From assembly GCA_035699745.1 (NCBI GenBank), contig DASSPH010000088.1, positions 1 through 64,000 on the forward strand: a DNA stretch of 64,000 nucleotides, read 5' to 3'. A program made the translations under genes and the position numbers. The DNA comes from Vicinamibacterales bacterium. Lineage in GTDB: Bacteria > Acidobacteriota > Vicinamibacteria > Vicinamibacterales > 2-12-FULL-66-21. Each line of letters begins with the position of its first letter. Within the stretch, counting starts at the first letter, position 1. The notes below the pieces were generated by a model that did not search any database, had not been told where the DNA came from, and saw only the letters and a program-made list of their open reading frames with translations. Shown here piece after piece: positions 14,041 through 23,140 of the stretch.

Positions 14041-16677
14041 CTAGGCTTCGGCGCGCAGCGTCTCGGCAGGGTCGACGCGCGTTGCGCGGCGGGCGGGCTG
14101 GTAGGCGGCGAGGACGGTGGCGAGGAGCACCAGCGCCAGCGCGATGGCGAACGGCGCCGCGTTGAGCAGCGACACCTCCTTCAGCTGCACCAGCGAGCCG
14201 AGGAACTTCAACGTCGCGAACGCGATCGCGGTTCCGGCCAGGGCGCCGACGCCGGCGAGGCGGACGGACTGCCGCATCACCAGTCCGATGACCGCGCCGG
14301 CCGTGGCGCCCAGTGCCATGCGGATGCCGATCTCGCGGGTCCGCTGACTGAGCGTGTACGACAGCACGCCGTACAGCCCGGAGATGCTGAGCACCAGCGC
14401 GATTCCGCCGAGCAGTCCGCCGATCCACGCCGCTGCCCGAAGCGGATAGACCTGGGCCTGGCGCATCTCGTCCAGCGGAATCGCCTCGAACGTCTCCGGG
14501 TCCGCGCCGGTGCGGCGGAAGAGTTCCTGGAGCGCGTCCAGACGGAGCTCGCCGGCGGCGCGCGGACGGATCAGCAGCGCCGACGCCTGCTCGTGCCGCG
14601 CGTGCGTCGGTAGATACATGTGGCTGGCATCCTTGCCGTCCACGAGCAGCCCGCTGACGACGTCCGCGGCGACGCCGACGACTGTCGCTTCCGTGTAGCC
14701 GGGAATCTCCTCGACGCGGCGTCCGTTCGCACGTTCGATGGCGATCGTCTGCCCGATCGGATTGGCGTTCGGCCAGAAGGTCCGCGCCGCGGCGGCGCTG
14801 ACCACCGCCACGGGCGCCGCGCCGCGCGCCTCCTCGCGCGTGAACGAGCGTCCCTGCACGATGGGAATCCGCAGGATCGTGAAGTATTCAGGCGAGACGA
14901 ACGTGTATCGCGTCGGCACCGCCCCGGATCGCGACGGCTCGCCGTCCGGCAGCGGTGACCGCGGCCGCGCCGCCACGTTGCGGGACTGGACGAACATCGG
15001 GTTGCCGCCCGTCACGGCAAGCTCCGCGACGCGCGGATCGAGCGAGAGCACGTCCGCCACGCGGGCGAGCTGGCTGCCCTGCTCGCCGCGCACGTTGATC
15101 GAGTAGACGCCGCGCGTGTCGTAGCCGAGGTCGATCGCGCCCAGCGACGTGAAGTTGCGGGCCAGCGTCAGCGCGATCACCACCAGCAGCAGCGACACGG
15201 CGACCTGCGCGATGACGAGCGCGCCGCGCAGCCGCGACGCGGTCCGCGTGCCGCTGCGCTGGCCGTGCATCGCGTCGGTCAGCCGCTGCCGCGAGGCCTG
15301 CAGCGCGGGCACCAGCGCGAACATCAGCGTGGCCACTGCCGCGACCGCCAGCGCAAACCCGAACACCCGGTAATCGAACGACAGCGGCACCACGCGCATC
15401 AGCGCCGCCAGCGAGGGCGGCAGCGTGCTGAACAGCGCCACTACCCCGGCGCGCAGGAGCCATGCTGCGAGCGCCAGAGCGGCGGCGCCGGCCAGCGCCG
15501 CCACCAACAGGCCTTCCGTCAGCAGCTGCGCCACGACCCGCCTCCGCGTGGCGCCGAGCGACAGGCGCACCGCGATCTCGCGCTGGCGTCCAACCGCGCG
15601 CGCCAGCATCACGTTCGACACGTTCGCGCACGCGGTGACGAGCACGAGCACGAACGCCGCGAACACCGGGGACAGCACCGCGAGCGTCTCGACGCTCAGC
15701 GGGTTCGGCGTCGAATTGGGGCGCATCTCGGCACGGACGGCGGACGGCGTCTTCGTCAGCGCGCCCATGCGCGACGACACGAACGGCGTCAGCGCTGCTT
15801 CGGCATGCGCGATGGTCACGCCGGGCTGAAACCGGACGGTGATCTCGGCCCGGCGCGGTTCGGGACTGCCGGGCGCAATCGGACGCATGTCCGCGTAGGT
15901 GGATTGCGGGGCCCAGACGTCCAGCGGATAGTCGTCGAGGCCCGTGAAGCGCGGCCCCATGATGCCGACGACGGTGAACGGCCGGCCATCCAGCTCGACC
16001 TCGCTGCCCAGCGCGCGGCGGTCCGCGGCGAAGAGCCTCGTCCACGCCTGGTGGCTCAAGACGACGGAGTACGCGTGCGCGTCGGCGGCGCGCAGCGGGC
16101 GGCCGTCGAGCATCTCGGGTCCAAGGACGTCGAAGTAGTTCGCCGACACGAAGGCCGCGGCGATCGGCCGCCCCACCGACGACACGAAACGATTGTGCTC
16201 GGCCACCATCGCCGAGAAGATGTCGGTACGCTCGCGCAGCGCCTCGTAATCGCGCCACGCGAAGTTCTGCCCGCCGGCATCGGGCGCACGCCAGGCGATG
16301 CGATAGAGCGTCGCCGGATCGCGCACCGCGAACGGCCGCAGCACGTAGGCGTTGAACACCGTGAACACGACCGTGACCAGCCCGAGGCCGACCGCGAGCG
16401 TCAGTACGGTCGTCACCAGGAAGGCGGGGCTCTGGCGCAGCGCCCGCGCGCCGTAGCGAAGATCGCGGACGAAGTGATCGAGCCACATCCAGCGGTTCGT
16501 TTCGTAGAACCGCTCCCGCGCCGCGGCAGCGTTCCCGAACGCTCGGGCGGCCGCCGCGCGCGCTTCCGCCGGCGCCATGCCGTCCGCGATCAGGCGATCG
16601 GCTTCGAGCGCGATGTGGGCGTCCACTTCGGCGGCAAAGTCTTCGTCGGGCCGGCGCCGCCGCGGCAGCCGCATCAC
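14041..16677 (-). CDS. ADOP-type ABC transporter permease (MacB/FtsX fold)
   Basis: An 878-residue duplicated permease of the acidobacterial type. It has an N-terminal prefix domain (DEDFAAEVDAHIALEADRLIADGM), then two MacB/FtsX units. Each has one helix before a large periplasmic domain and three after it. Repeat hallmarks are VTTVLTLAVGLGLVTVVFTVFNAYVLRPF, ARAVGRQREIAVRLSLGATRRRVVAQLLTEG and SQRTREIGIRMALGATAGAVIGLV. Such proteins lack their own ATPase and are thought to form mechanotransmission-type exporters or efflux parts. The start overlaps the upstream PadR gene by 4 bp, so regulator and permease are coupled. The cargo is unknown. Confidence 0.88.
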   Translation of the reverse strand: MMRLPRRRRPDEDFAAEVDAHIALEADRLIADGMAPAEARAAAARAFGNAAAARERFYETNRWMWLDHFVRDLRYGARALRQSPAFLVTTVLTLAVGLGLVTVVFTVFNAYVLRPFAVRDPATLYRIAWRAPDAGGQNFAWRDYEALRERTDIFSAMVAEHNRFVSSVGRPIAAAFVSANYFDVLGPEMLDGRPLRAADAHAYSVVLSHQAWTRLFAADRRALGSEVELDGRPFTVVGIMGPRFTGLDDYPLDVWAPQSTYADMRPIAPGSPEPRRAEITVRFQPGVTIAHAEAALTPFVSSRMGALTKTPSAVRAEMRPNSTPNPLSVETLAVLSPVFAAFVLVLVTACANVSNVMLARAVGRQREIAVRLSLGATRRRVVAQLLTEGLLVAALAGAAALALAAWLLRAGVVALFSTLPPSLAALMRVVPLSFDYRVFGFALAVAAVATLMFALVPALQASRQRLTDAMHGQRSGTRTASRLRGALVIAQVAVSLLLVVIALTLARNFTSLGAIDLGYDTRGVYSINVRGEQGSQLARVADVLSLDPRVAELAVTGGNPMFVQSRNVAARPRSPLPDGEPSRSGAVPTRYTFVSPEYFTILRIPIVQGRSFTREEARGAAPVAVVSAAAARTFWPNANPIGQTIAIERANGRRVEEIPGYTEATVVGVAADVVSGLLVDGKDASHMYLPTHARHEQASALLIRPRAAGELRLDALQELFRRTGADPETFEAIPLDEMRQAQVYPLRAAAWIGGLLGGIALVLSISGLYGVLSYTLSQRTREIGIRMALGATAGAVIGLVMRQSVRLAGVGALAGTAIAFATLKFLGSLVQLKEVSLLNAAPFAIALALVLLATVLAAYQPARRATRVDPAETLRAEA

Positions 16678-17030
16678 CGCGGCTCCGTTTCAGGCCCCAG
16701 CACGCGTGCCATCGCGGCGGCGAGCCGGCGCCAGCGGTTCGACTCCCGGGTCAACTGCGCGCGCCCTGCCTTGGTCAGCGTGTAGAACCGCGCCCGGCGG
16801 TTGTTCGACGAGGTGCCCCACTTCGCCCCGATCCAGCCCTGCGCTTCGAGCCGTTGCAGGGCCGGATACAGCGCGCCGTGGTCGACGAGCAGCTCGTCCT
16901 GCGAGGTTTCCTGGATCGCCCGGGCAATCCCCTGCCCGTGCTGCGGACCGAAGATGAGGGTACGCAGGATCAGCACGTCGAGCGTGCCCTGCATCAGCGC
17001 CAGGCGATCCTGTCTGTCTCGGGTAGACAT
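16674..17030 (-). CDS. PadR-family transcriptional regulator
   Basis: A 118-residue regulator with a PadR winged helix. It opens LMQGTLDVLILRTLIFGPQHGQGIARAIQETSQDELLVDHGALYPALQRLEAQGWI, with the wing AKWGTSSNNRRARFYTLTKAGRAQL and a short C-terminal dimer helix. PadR proteins are usually repressors of the gene next to them; here the stop overlaps the ADOP permease start by 4 bp. The start is the ATG at complement 17028-17030. The inducer is unknown. Confidence 0.9.
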   Translation of the reverse strand: MSTRDRQDRLALMQGTLDVLILRTLIFGPQHGQGIARAIQETSQDELLVDHGALYPALQRLEAQGWIGAKWGTSSNNRRARFYTLTKAGRAQLTRESNRWRRLAAAMARVLGPETEPR

Positions 17031-17095
17031 CTAACCCAAGGATCGCCGCCTTGGGGCCGGATGTCAACCGCCACGGATTCGCCGGGCGGCCCGGA

Positions 17096-18445
17096 TCAGC
17101 CGAATACCGTGGACGTCAGGTAGTAGACCGCGAAACCGGACATCACCGCGGTCGAGATCCAGAGCGCCGCGGTCGTGAACGCCGACGGCTGCAGCTCGCG
17201 CGGCAGCCGGGTGTGGCGCACGTAGATCGCGGCAACGCCGATGAGGGGCAGCATCATCGCCTGGGCCACGCCGCCGGCCACCACCATCCGCACCGGCGAC
17301 TCGAACAGCCAGAAGAACAATGCCGGCACCGCTGCCAGCACGACGACGAACCGGTTGCGCCACTTCACCCGCGCCGCCGCGTCGTCCCGCTGGTAGACGC
17401 CGAGGAGACGGACGACGTCCGCCATCATGCGCGAGTGTGCCGCCGTCGCCGCGAAGATGGTGCCGTAGAGCGTGATGACGACGCCGACGTAGAACACCCA
17501 CAGAGCCCAGCCGCCGAGCGTCTCGGTGTAGATCCGCGACAGGACCGCGACGGTGTCTCTCGCGGCCGGAACCACGCCGGCGGTGTGCAGCACGCCGGCG
17601 CCGAGCAGGTAGAAGGCGACGGTCGCCATCGTGTAGATGGCGAGCGAGCACGTGATGTCGAGGTGCATCACGCGAATCCAGCCGCGGGCCCGCGCCACCC
17701 ACGCGGCGTTCGATTCGTACGGGCCGACGAACCGCGCGTACCCCTTCTCGACGCACCAGTAGGGATACATCACCAGCTCGGTTGCACCGACACCGGTGAT
17801 GCCGAACACGGCAATCGCCGTCATCAGTCCCGCCGCCGGAAGCTGCAGACTCAGCCCCTGCCCGAGGTCCGACATCGAGACCGCGCCGGGGCGCCGGATC
17901 AGCACCGCGGCGGCGAACACGGTGATCAGCGTGAACAACGCCACCTTCAGCATCGCGAAGCGTTCGATGCGGGCGTAGCCGCCGCCGAGCAGCAGCGCCA
18001 GGGTGATCGCGAGACAGATCGCCACCCAGACGCCCACCGACAGCGCGGGGATGATCGCGTTGAGCACCTGGGCGACGCCGCCGTACATGCCGCCGACCTG
18101 CAGCAGCGTCATCGTCACGGTGATCGCCCACGCCCAGACCAGCCAGCTGACGCCGGCGCGCGGTCCGGGCACCGCGTTGAAGCCTTCGAGGCCCGTGTTG
18201 CCGGTGACGATGGTGTAGCGCCCGAGCTCCGCCTGGACCACGGGCTTGATGGCGCAACTGACGAGGACGATCCAGAGCGCCACGTACCCGACCTGCGCGC
18301 CGAGGGTGGTGGTGGCGATCACTTCCCCCGAGCCGACGATGGCGGACGCGAGGACGAGCCCCGGCCCGATGCGGCGGAGCGCCGATTTGAACGAAACCGG
18401 CGGATCGAGGACGGAAGACGGAAGACCGAAAGCGGAAGTACTCAA
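17096..18445 (-). CDS. Nramp-family divalent metal transporter-like protein
   Basis: About 449 residues with 11 predicted transmembrane segments and Nramp-type sequence. Hallmarks are RRIGPGLVLASAIVGSGEVIATTTLGAQVGY near the N-terminus (the canonical DPGN metal-site motif is replaced by VGSGE), and FGITGVGATELVMYPYWCVEKGYARF in the TM6 region (the canonical MPH is absent). It probably belongs to a divergent Nramp branch and may not carry Mn or Fe. No good ATG is present; TTG at complement 18443-18445 is the best start. The first residues, STSAFGLPSSV, are encoded by a repeat element, so the real start is uncertain. Confidence 0.8.
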   Translation of the reverse strand: MSTSAFGLPSSVLDPPVSFKSALRRIGPGLVLASAIVGSGEVIATTTLGAQVGYVALWIVLVSCAIKPVVQAELGRYTIVTGNTGLEGFNAVPGPRAGVSWLVWAWAITVTMTLLQVGGMYGGVAQVLNAIIPALSVGVWVAICLAITLALLLGGGYARIERFAMLKVALFTLITVFAAAVLIRRPGAVSMSDLGQGLSLQLPAAGLMTAIAVFGITGVGATELVMYPYWCVEKGYARFVGPYESNAAWVARARGWIRVMHLDITCSLAIYTMATVAFYLLGAGVLHTAGVVPAARDTVAVLSRIYTETLGGWALWVFYVGVVITLYGTIFAATAAHSRMMADVVRLLGVYQRDDAAARVKWRNRFVVVLAAVPALFFWLFESPVRMVVAGGVAQAMMLPLIGVAAIYVRHTRLPRELQPSAFTTAALWISTAVMSGFAVYYLTSTVFG

Positions 18446-18490
18446 GGATGCTCGCCGCTTTCTCGTCTTTCGTCTTCGGTCTTCCGTCTT
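18413..18490. repeat. Purine-rich inverted repeat at the Nramp start
   Basis: AAGACGGAAGACCGAA (18415-18430) and its exact reverse complement (18475-18490) are 44 bp apart, with further related GAAGAC/GTCTTC units around them. The repeat fills the space between the LVIVD gene and the Nramp gene and extends into the Nramp coding region. It looks like a dispersed intergenic repeat; it could also form an RNA hairpin. Confidence 0.75.
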
Positions 18491-18495
18491 CGGTC

Positions 18496-20433
18496 TTACT
18501 TGCGCAGTCGCTCTGCGCGCCCCTTCAGCGTGCCGGCGAGCGCCTTCATGCGATCGGCATCCCTGCCGGAGGCCGACGCGGCGTCGCGTTCGAGCTGCTG
18601 CGCCAGGGTGTCGAGCTGATCGATCGCCGTCTTGTTCGGCGTCCCCTTCTCGGTCTTGTCGATCGCCGATTTCACCGCCGCGGCGCGCGCCGGGTCCAGC
18701 GCCTTCGTGCGATTCAGCTGATCGAGATAGGCGCGCGCCACCGCGGGCGTCGGCGGCCACACGACCTTCGGCTGCATCTGCGCGTTGAACGTGTCCAGCC
18801 GGACGGCGGAGGCGGCGTCGATCTCGTTCTGGGTCAGGAACTCGCTCGGGGTGAGCCGGAAGATGTCGATGCCGCGCGAGATCTCCGATCCGTAGATCCG
18901 GCCGTTGTACCAGTAGGTGGACCAGTAGCCGCCGGTGATCAGGTTCTTCTCGTCAATCGGCCCGCGGTCGAAGTACGCGATCTCGAACGGCCTGGCCGAG
19001 TCGGTGAAGTCGAACACCGACACGCCCCCCTGGTACCACGCCTGCACCATGATGTCGCGCCCCGGCACCGGGATGATCGAGCCGTTGTGCGCGACGCAGT
19101 TCTCCTTGTCGGTCTGCGGCGCCGGCAGCTTGTAGTAGCCGCCGAACTTCAGCTTCTTGTCGACGATGTCGAAGACCGCGTCGGCACCCCAGGTCGGCGG
19201 ATCGGTCGCGCGGCAGCGCGGCTGGGTGCCGCCGCCCCACTCGTCGGTGAACACGATCTTGCTGCCGTCGTTGTTGAAGGTCGCCGAGTGCCAGTAGGCG
19301 AAGTTCTTGTCGACCACCTGATCGAGACGCACCGGGTTCACCGGGTCCGAGATGTCGAGCAGGATGCCGTTCCCGGAGCACGCGCCCGCGGCCAGCCCGA
19401 CCTCGGGGAACACGGTGATGTCGTGGCACTGGTTGGTCAGCCGCGAGGTCTGCGTGCCTTCGCCGTGGCTGCCGCCCTGCCACAGGCCCGAGATGGCCCC
19501 GGTCTTCGGGTCCGCGAAGATGCGCGGCCGGTTCACGATCGCCGCCTTCTCCGGCGCGGCGAGCGGCACCTTGATGACGTCGATGCTGAAGAGCGCGGTG
19601 TTCGGATCTTCGTTCGGGCCCTTGTTCGAGCAGCCTTCCAGCTCTTCGCCGGAGCGCACCGCGCCGGTGCCGGACCCGTACACGTAGATGTTCGCCTTGT
19701 CGTCGGGATCGACGACGAGCGTGTGGGTGTGTGAACCGCGGCAGCTCTGAATGGCGGCAATCTGCTTCGGCTTCGTGATGTCGCTGACGTCGAAGATGCG
19801 GACGCCGCGGAAGCGTTCCGCGCTCACCGTTTCGGTCACCCCCTGCGTGCCGCAGTCGATCCGGCCGCGGGTCTGCTCGACGGACATGAACAGGAGGTTG
19901 CCGTAGATCGACATGTCGCCCTGGCCGCCGGGACACACGACGGACGCCAGCAGGCGCGGTTTCTTCGGCGATTCGATGTCGTAGGTATTGAAGCCGTTGA
20001 AGTTGCCGAGGAACATGTCGGCGCGGCGGAACGCGATGTCGGAGTTGGAGAAGTTCAGTCCCTGTCCCTGCTGCGGCTGCGGCGGACGCGTGGCCGGCGG
20101 ATTCGGCTCCGGTCCGGTCTGCGGCTGCGCCGGCGCTTCGGCTGCCGCGCCCGCCGTGCCGCTCGCGGCGCCGCCGCGGCCCGTGCGGGCCGGCATCGGC
20201 AACCCTGCAGGCGCCTTCGGATCGAAGAACCCCGGCGGCTTCGGCATCGTCGACACGAGCTCCATGTTGCGGGCGACCTGTCCGGCGTCGCGGAAGCCGG
20301 GCTTCAGGTTGGCGCGCGGATCGGTCGACGGCGGCGGCGCGGGGGGGGCCGGCTTGTCCTGCGCGCGGCCGTCGATCGAGATCGCCAGCGTCACCGCTGA
20401 CACGGCAAGGAGGCTGGCGGCAAACCGTTTCAT
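18496..20433 (-). CDS. LVIVD-repeat secreted protein, beta-propeller-like
   Basis: A 645-residue exported protein. After the signal peptide comes a Pro/Ala/Gly-rich linker (about 26-130). A repeat domain follows with LVIVD-type units such as FRGVRIFDVSDITKPKQIAAIQSC, GNGILLDISDPVNPVRLDQV and GGVSVFDFTDSARPFEIAYFD. These units usually form a beta-propeller on the cell surface. The segments RGSHTHTLVVDPDD, CHDITVFPEVGLAAGACSGNG and FAYWHSATFNNDGSKIVFTDEWGGG are well conserved in appearance. The C-terminal 100 residues are helical and Lys/Arg-rich. The start ATG overlaps the DUF305 stop (TAATG), so the two are probably a functional pair. The role is unknown. Confidence 0.82.
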   Translation of the reverse strand: MKRFAASLLAVSAVTLAISIDGRAQDKPAPPAPPPSTDPRANLKPGFRDAGQVARNMELVSTMPKPPGFFDPKAPAGLPMPARTGRGGAASGTAGAAAEAPAQPQTGPEPNPPATRPPQPQQGQGLNFSNSDIAFRRADMFLGNFNGFNTYDIESPKKPRLLASVVCPGGQGDMSIYGNLLFMSVEQTRGRIDCGTQGVTETVSAERFRGVRIFDVSDITKPKQIAAIQSCRGSHTHTLVVDPDDKANIYVYGSGTGAVRSGEELEGCSNKGPNEDPNTALFSIDVIKVPLAAPEKAAIVNRPRIFADPKTGAISGLWQGGSHGEGTQTSRLTNQCHDITVFPEVGLAAGACSGNGILLDISDPVNPVRLDQVVDKNFAYWHSATFNNDGSKIVFTDEWGGGTQPRCRATDPPTWGADAVFDIVDKKLKFGGYYKLPAPQTDKENCVAHNGSIIPVPGRDIMVQAWYQGGVSVFDFTDSARPFEIAYFDRGPIDEKNLITGGYWSTYWYNGRIYGSEISRGIDIFRLTPSEFLTQNEIDAASAVRLDTFNAQMQPKVVWPPTPAVARAYLDQLNRTKALDPARAAAVKSAIDKTEKGTPNKTAIDQLDTLAQQLERDAASASGRDADRMKALAGTLKGRAERLRK

Positions 20434-21071
20434 TACTGTGGCTCCTTCATCATTGCGAGCATCGCGCCCATCCGTTCGATTTCCATGCGCTGATCGGCGT
20501 CCACGTCCGAGGCGAAGGCGTAGATCTCGGAGTCCTGGCCCGCTCCTGGCGTGTTGAACAGCTCCCGCACCATGGTCAGCGCGCCGGCGTGGTGCTTGAT
20601 CATTCCCTCGAGGAACAACCGGTCGAATTCAGGGCCCTTCGCGGCAGCGAGGCGGGACATCTCTTCGGCGGTGAGCATCCCGGGCATCATCGGCGCGCCG
20701 GGCTGGTGATGCGCGTGCTCGCCCGGAACCTCCTGGCCCCGCGCCTCGAGCCAGCGGCGCATCGTCTTGATCTCGTCGTCCTGGGAAACCTGGATGCGGA
20801 GCGCGAAGCGCTTCATGTCGTCGCTCTGCGTGCGCGTCTCCAGCAGCTTCACCATGTCGATCGCCTGCGAGTGGTGATGAATCATGCCCTGCATGAACTT
20901 CACGTCCGCGGCGGTGAACTGCACTCGGGACAGATCGCGCGCCTGCTCGGCGTTGACGATCCTGCTCGCCTCGCCGGGGGCGCCGGGCTGGACGATGGCC
21001 GGACCTCCTCCGCCCGCCGTGCGGCACGACGCCGCGGCTGCCGCAAGAACGAGCGTCACGAGCCAGCGCAT
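20433..21071 (-). CDS. DUF305 lipoprotein
   Basis: A 212-residue protein with a lipoprotein signal (MRWLVTLVLAAAAASC, lipobox AASC) and two DUF305 halves. These are VQFTAADVKFMQGMIHHHSQAIDMVKLLETRTQSDDMKRFALRIQVSQDDEIKTMRRWL and FDRLFLEGMIKHHAGALTMVRELF. The paired HHHSQAI and KHHAGAL helices are family signatures, a ferritin-like four-helix bundle whose His residues may bind copper or iron. The start at complement 21069-21071 fits the lipobox; a longer reading would cover the start of the divergent DoxX-like gene. The next gene, LVIVD, is coupled by TAATG. Confidence 0.85.
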   Translation of the reverse strand: MRWLVTLVLAAAAASCRTAGGGGPAIVQPGAPGEASRIVNAEQARDLSRVQFTAADVKFMQGMIHHHSQAIDMVKLLETRTQSDDMKRFALRIQVSQDDEIKTMRRWLEARGQEVPGEHAHHQPGAPMMPGMLTAEEMSRLAAAKGPEFDRLFLEGMIKHHAGALTMVRELFNTPGAGQDSEIYAFASDVDADQRMEIERMGAMLAMMKEPQ

Positions 21072-21102
21072 GCGGGATCCTACCGTACCGGAGAGGTGTA
21101 GT

Positions 21103-22461
21103 ATGCGCGGCATGCTCGCCGAAGCTCCTGCAGATCTCGCAGTTCTGGACGCCGCACCGGCGCCGGCGCCGCGGTCCGCGCCTGCAGCGCCGCCGGTCCG
21201 CTGGCGGCTGGCGACGCGGATCGCCTTCCGGCTGTCCTTTCTGTACTTCAGCCTCTACGTCCTCACCACGCAGATGCTCAACGGCATCGTCAACCTGCCG
21301 CTGCCGGATCTGGGAGCCACCGGCTACATGAAGCCGGTCGTGGTCTACACCGCCACCAGCGTGTTCCGCGTGAGCCGCCCGTACCTCACGACCGCCACGG
21401 GCAGCGGCGACAGGACCGTCGACTGGATCCAGGCGTTCGTGCTGCTGGCCGCCGCCGCCGCGGGAACGGTGCTGTGGTCGGTTCTCGATCGCCGCCGCGC
21501 GAGCTACGCCGGCATGCACAAGTGGTTTCACCTGTCCTTGCGCTTCGCGGTCGGCGCGACGATGGTGAGCTACGGGATGGTGAAGGCGATGCCGCTGCAG
21601 ATGCCGTATCCGTCTCTGCAGCGCCTGGTGGAACCGTTCGGAAACTTTTCGCCGATGGGGGTGCTCTGGTACTCGATCGGCGCGTCGCCCGCGTACGAAC
21701 GGTTCGCCGGTTTCATGGAGCTGGCGGGCGGCGTGCTGCTGTTCATTCCGCAGCTGTCGCTGGTGGGGGCGCTCATCACGATGGCGGACTCGGTGCAGAT
21801 CTTCACGCTGAACATGACCTACGACGTCCCGGTGAAGCTCTTCTCGTTCCATCTGCTGCTGATGTCGCTGGCGCTCGTCGCGCCGGAAGCGCGGCGGCTG
21901 ATCCGGGTGCTGGTGCTGAACAGGACCGCGGAGCCGTCGACGCAGCCGCCTCTGTTCCGCGGGACGCGCGCGCGCCGGATCGCGGTCGGTCTTCAACTGG
22001 CGTTCGGCGCGTATATCGTCGGCATGAATGTCTACGAGGCGAACCAGAGCTGGTCGCGGTTCGGCGCGGGGGCGCCGAAATCGCCGCTCTATGGCATCTG
22101 GAACGTCGAAGAGATGAAGGTCGATGGCGTCGTGCGCTCCGCGCTGGTCGGCGATCACGGGCGCTGGCGGCGGCTGATTTTCCAGAACCCGGCGTCGATG
22201 TCGTTCCAGCGGATGGACGACACGTTCGTCGGTTACGGCGTGAAGATCGACGACGGCGTCAAGCAGCTCACGGTCGACAGCGCTCCCGACGTCCCCTTTG
22301 CCGCGTTCGCGATCGAGCGGCCGGGGCCCGACCGTTTGATCCTCGACGGCAACATGGACGGACACCAGGTCCGCTTCGACATGCGGCTGCAGCCGCGCGA
22401 GAAGTTCCTCCTGGTGAGCCGCGGCTTCAACTGGATCCAGGAACGGCCATTCAATCGTTGA
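21103..22461 (+). CDS. DoxX-like membrane protein with soluble C-terminal domain
   Basis: A 452-residue protein with a DoxX-type membrane domain of about 6-7 helices. Characteristic parts are RWRLATRIAFRLSFLYFSLYVLTTQML, the helix LRFAVGATMVSYGMVKAMPLQMPYP (DoxX-like GxxK region) and YERFAGFMELAGGVLLFIPQLSLVGALITMADSVQIF. After the last helix (GLQLAFGAYIVGMNVYEA) there is a cytoplasmic or periplasmic beta-rich domain of about 130 residues, containing YGIWNVEEMKVDGVVR and RWRRLIFQNPASMSFQRMDDTF. The start at 21103 has GGAGAGG 7 bp upstream. It is divergent from the DUF305 gene with only 31 bp between starts. Confidence 0.75.
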   Translation: MRGMLAEAPADLAVLDAAPAPAPRSAPAAPPVRWRLATRIAFRLSFLYFSLYVLTTQMLNGIVNLPLPDLGATGYMKPVVVYTATSVFRVSRPYLTTATGSGDRTVDWIQAFVLLAAAAAGTVLWSVLDRRRASYAGMHKWFHLSLRFAVGATMVSYGMVKAMPLQMPYPSLQRLVEPFGNFSPMGVLWYSIGASPAYERFAGFMELAGGVLLFIPQLSLVGALITMADSVQIFTLNMTYDVPVKLFSFHLLLMSLALVAPEARRLIRVLVLNRTAEPSTQPPLFRGTRARRIAVGLQLAFGAYIVGMNVYEANQSWSRFGAGAPKSPLYGIWNVEEMKVDGVVRSALVGDHGRWRRLIFQNPASMSFQRMDDTFVGYGVKIDDGVKQLTVDSAPDVPFAAFAIERPGPDRLILDGNMDGHQVRFDMRLQPREKFLLVSRGFNWIQERPFNR

Positions 22462-22480
22462 GGCGGAGACCGTCAGGCGG

Positions 22481-23140
22481 TCAGCGGCACGCGAGCAGCA
22501 GGCGGTTCCTGGGCGTGATCTCCGCCGGGATCGTCTGCGTCCACACGCGGTAGCCGCGCGACTCGAGGCGGACCACGCGGGCGGCGTCGATCGCCAGGGC
22601 GCGATCCATCCAGCCCGAAAACGACCCGGCGTCGCAGGCGCCGAAGTCGTGGCAGCACGGCATCAGCGCCAGGCGCGCGCCGGCGGCCGATGCCTGGTCG
22701 ATCACCACGTCGCTGAGCCGCCCGCAGGCGTGGCTCGACACCACGAGGTCGTCCCGCGCGATCCGCACCGACGCCAGATCGCCCTCGAGAAACGTCACGC
22801 GCCCGGCCAGGCGGGGCCACACGGCGGTCAGCGCTTCGTGCACGCGCGCGGCGCAGGGCGGCTGCGACTTGTCGATCGCGATGGCGGCCGGCGACGAGTC
22901 GTCGAGGATCAGCAGCACCTGCGCGAGCAGCCCGTGCCCCGACCCGAGATCGACGACGCGCCCTCCGCGGAACAGCCGCCGCGCGCGCCGGGCCACCTCC
23001 CAGGCCTCGTACAGCTCCTTGCGCGGCAGACAGCCGGCCTCACAGACGGCGCGTCCGATCCTGTCGAATACACCGCCGCCGGCAAAGCGATCGCGATCGC
23101 GGCCCGTCAGCCGTCCGCGCGACCCCGGGGCGAACCTCAC
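22481..23140 (-). CDS. SAM-dependent methyltransferase
   Basis: A 219-residue class I methyltransferase-like protein. SAM motif I is VVDLGSGHGLLAQVLLIL, followed by AAIAIDKSQPP and the motif IV region DDLVVSSHACGRLSDVVI. The segment LALMPCCHDFGACDAG carries clustered Cys and His residues, as in the METTL25-like/PF13679 group. The target is unknown. The GTG start (complement 23138-23140) overlaps the stop of the upstream gene in a GTGA joint. It ends 20 bp before the convergent DoxX-like gene. Confidence 0.72.
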   Translation of the reverse strand: MRFAPGSRGRLTGRDRDRFAGGGVFDRIGRAVCEAGCLPRKELYEAWEVARRARRLFRGGRVVDLGSGHGLLAQVLLILDDSSPAAIAIDKSQPPCAARVHEALTAVWPRLAGRVTFLEGDLASVRIARDDLVVSSHACGRLSDVVIDQASAAGARLALMPCCHDFGACDAGSFSGWMDRALAIDAARVVRLESRGYRVWTQTIPAEITPRNRLLLACR

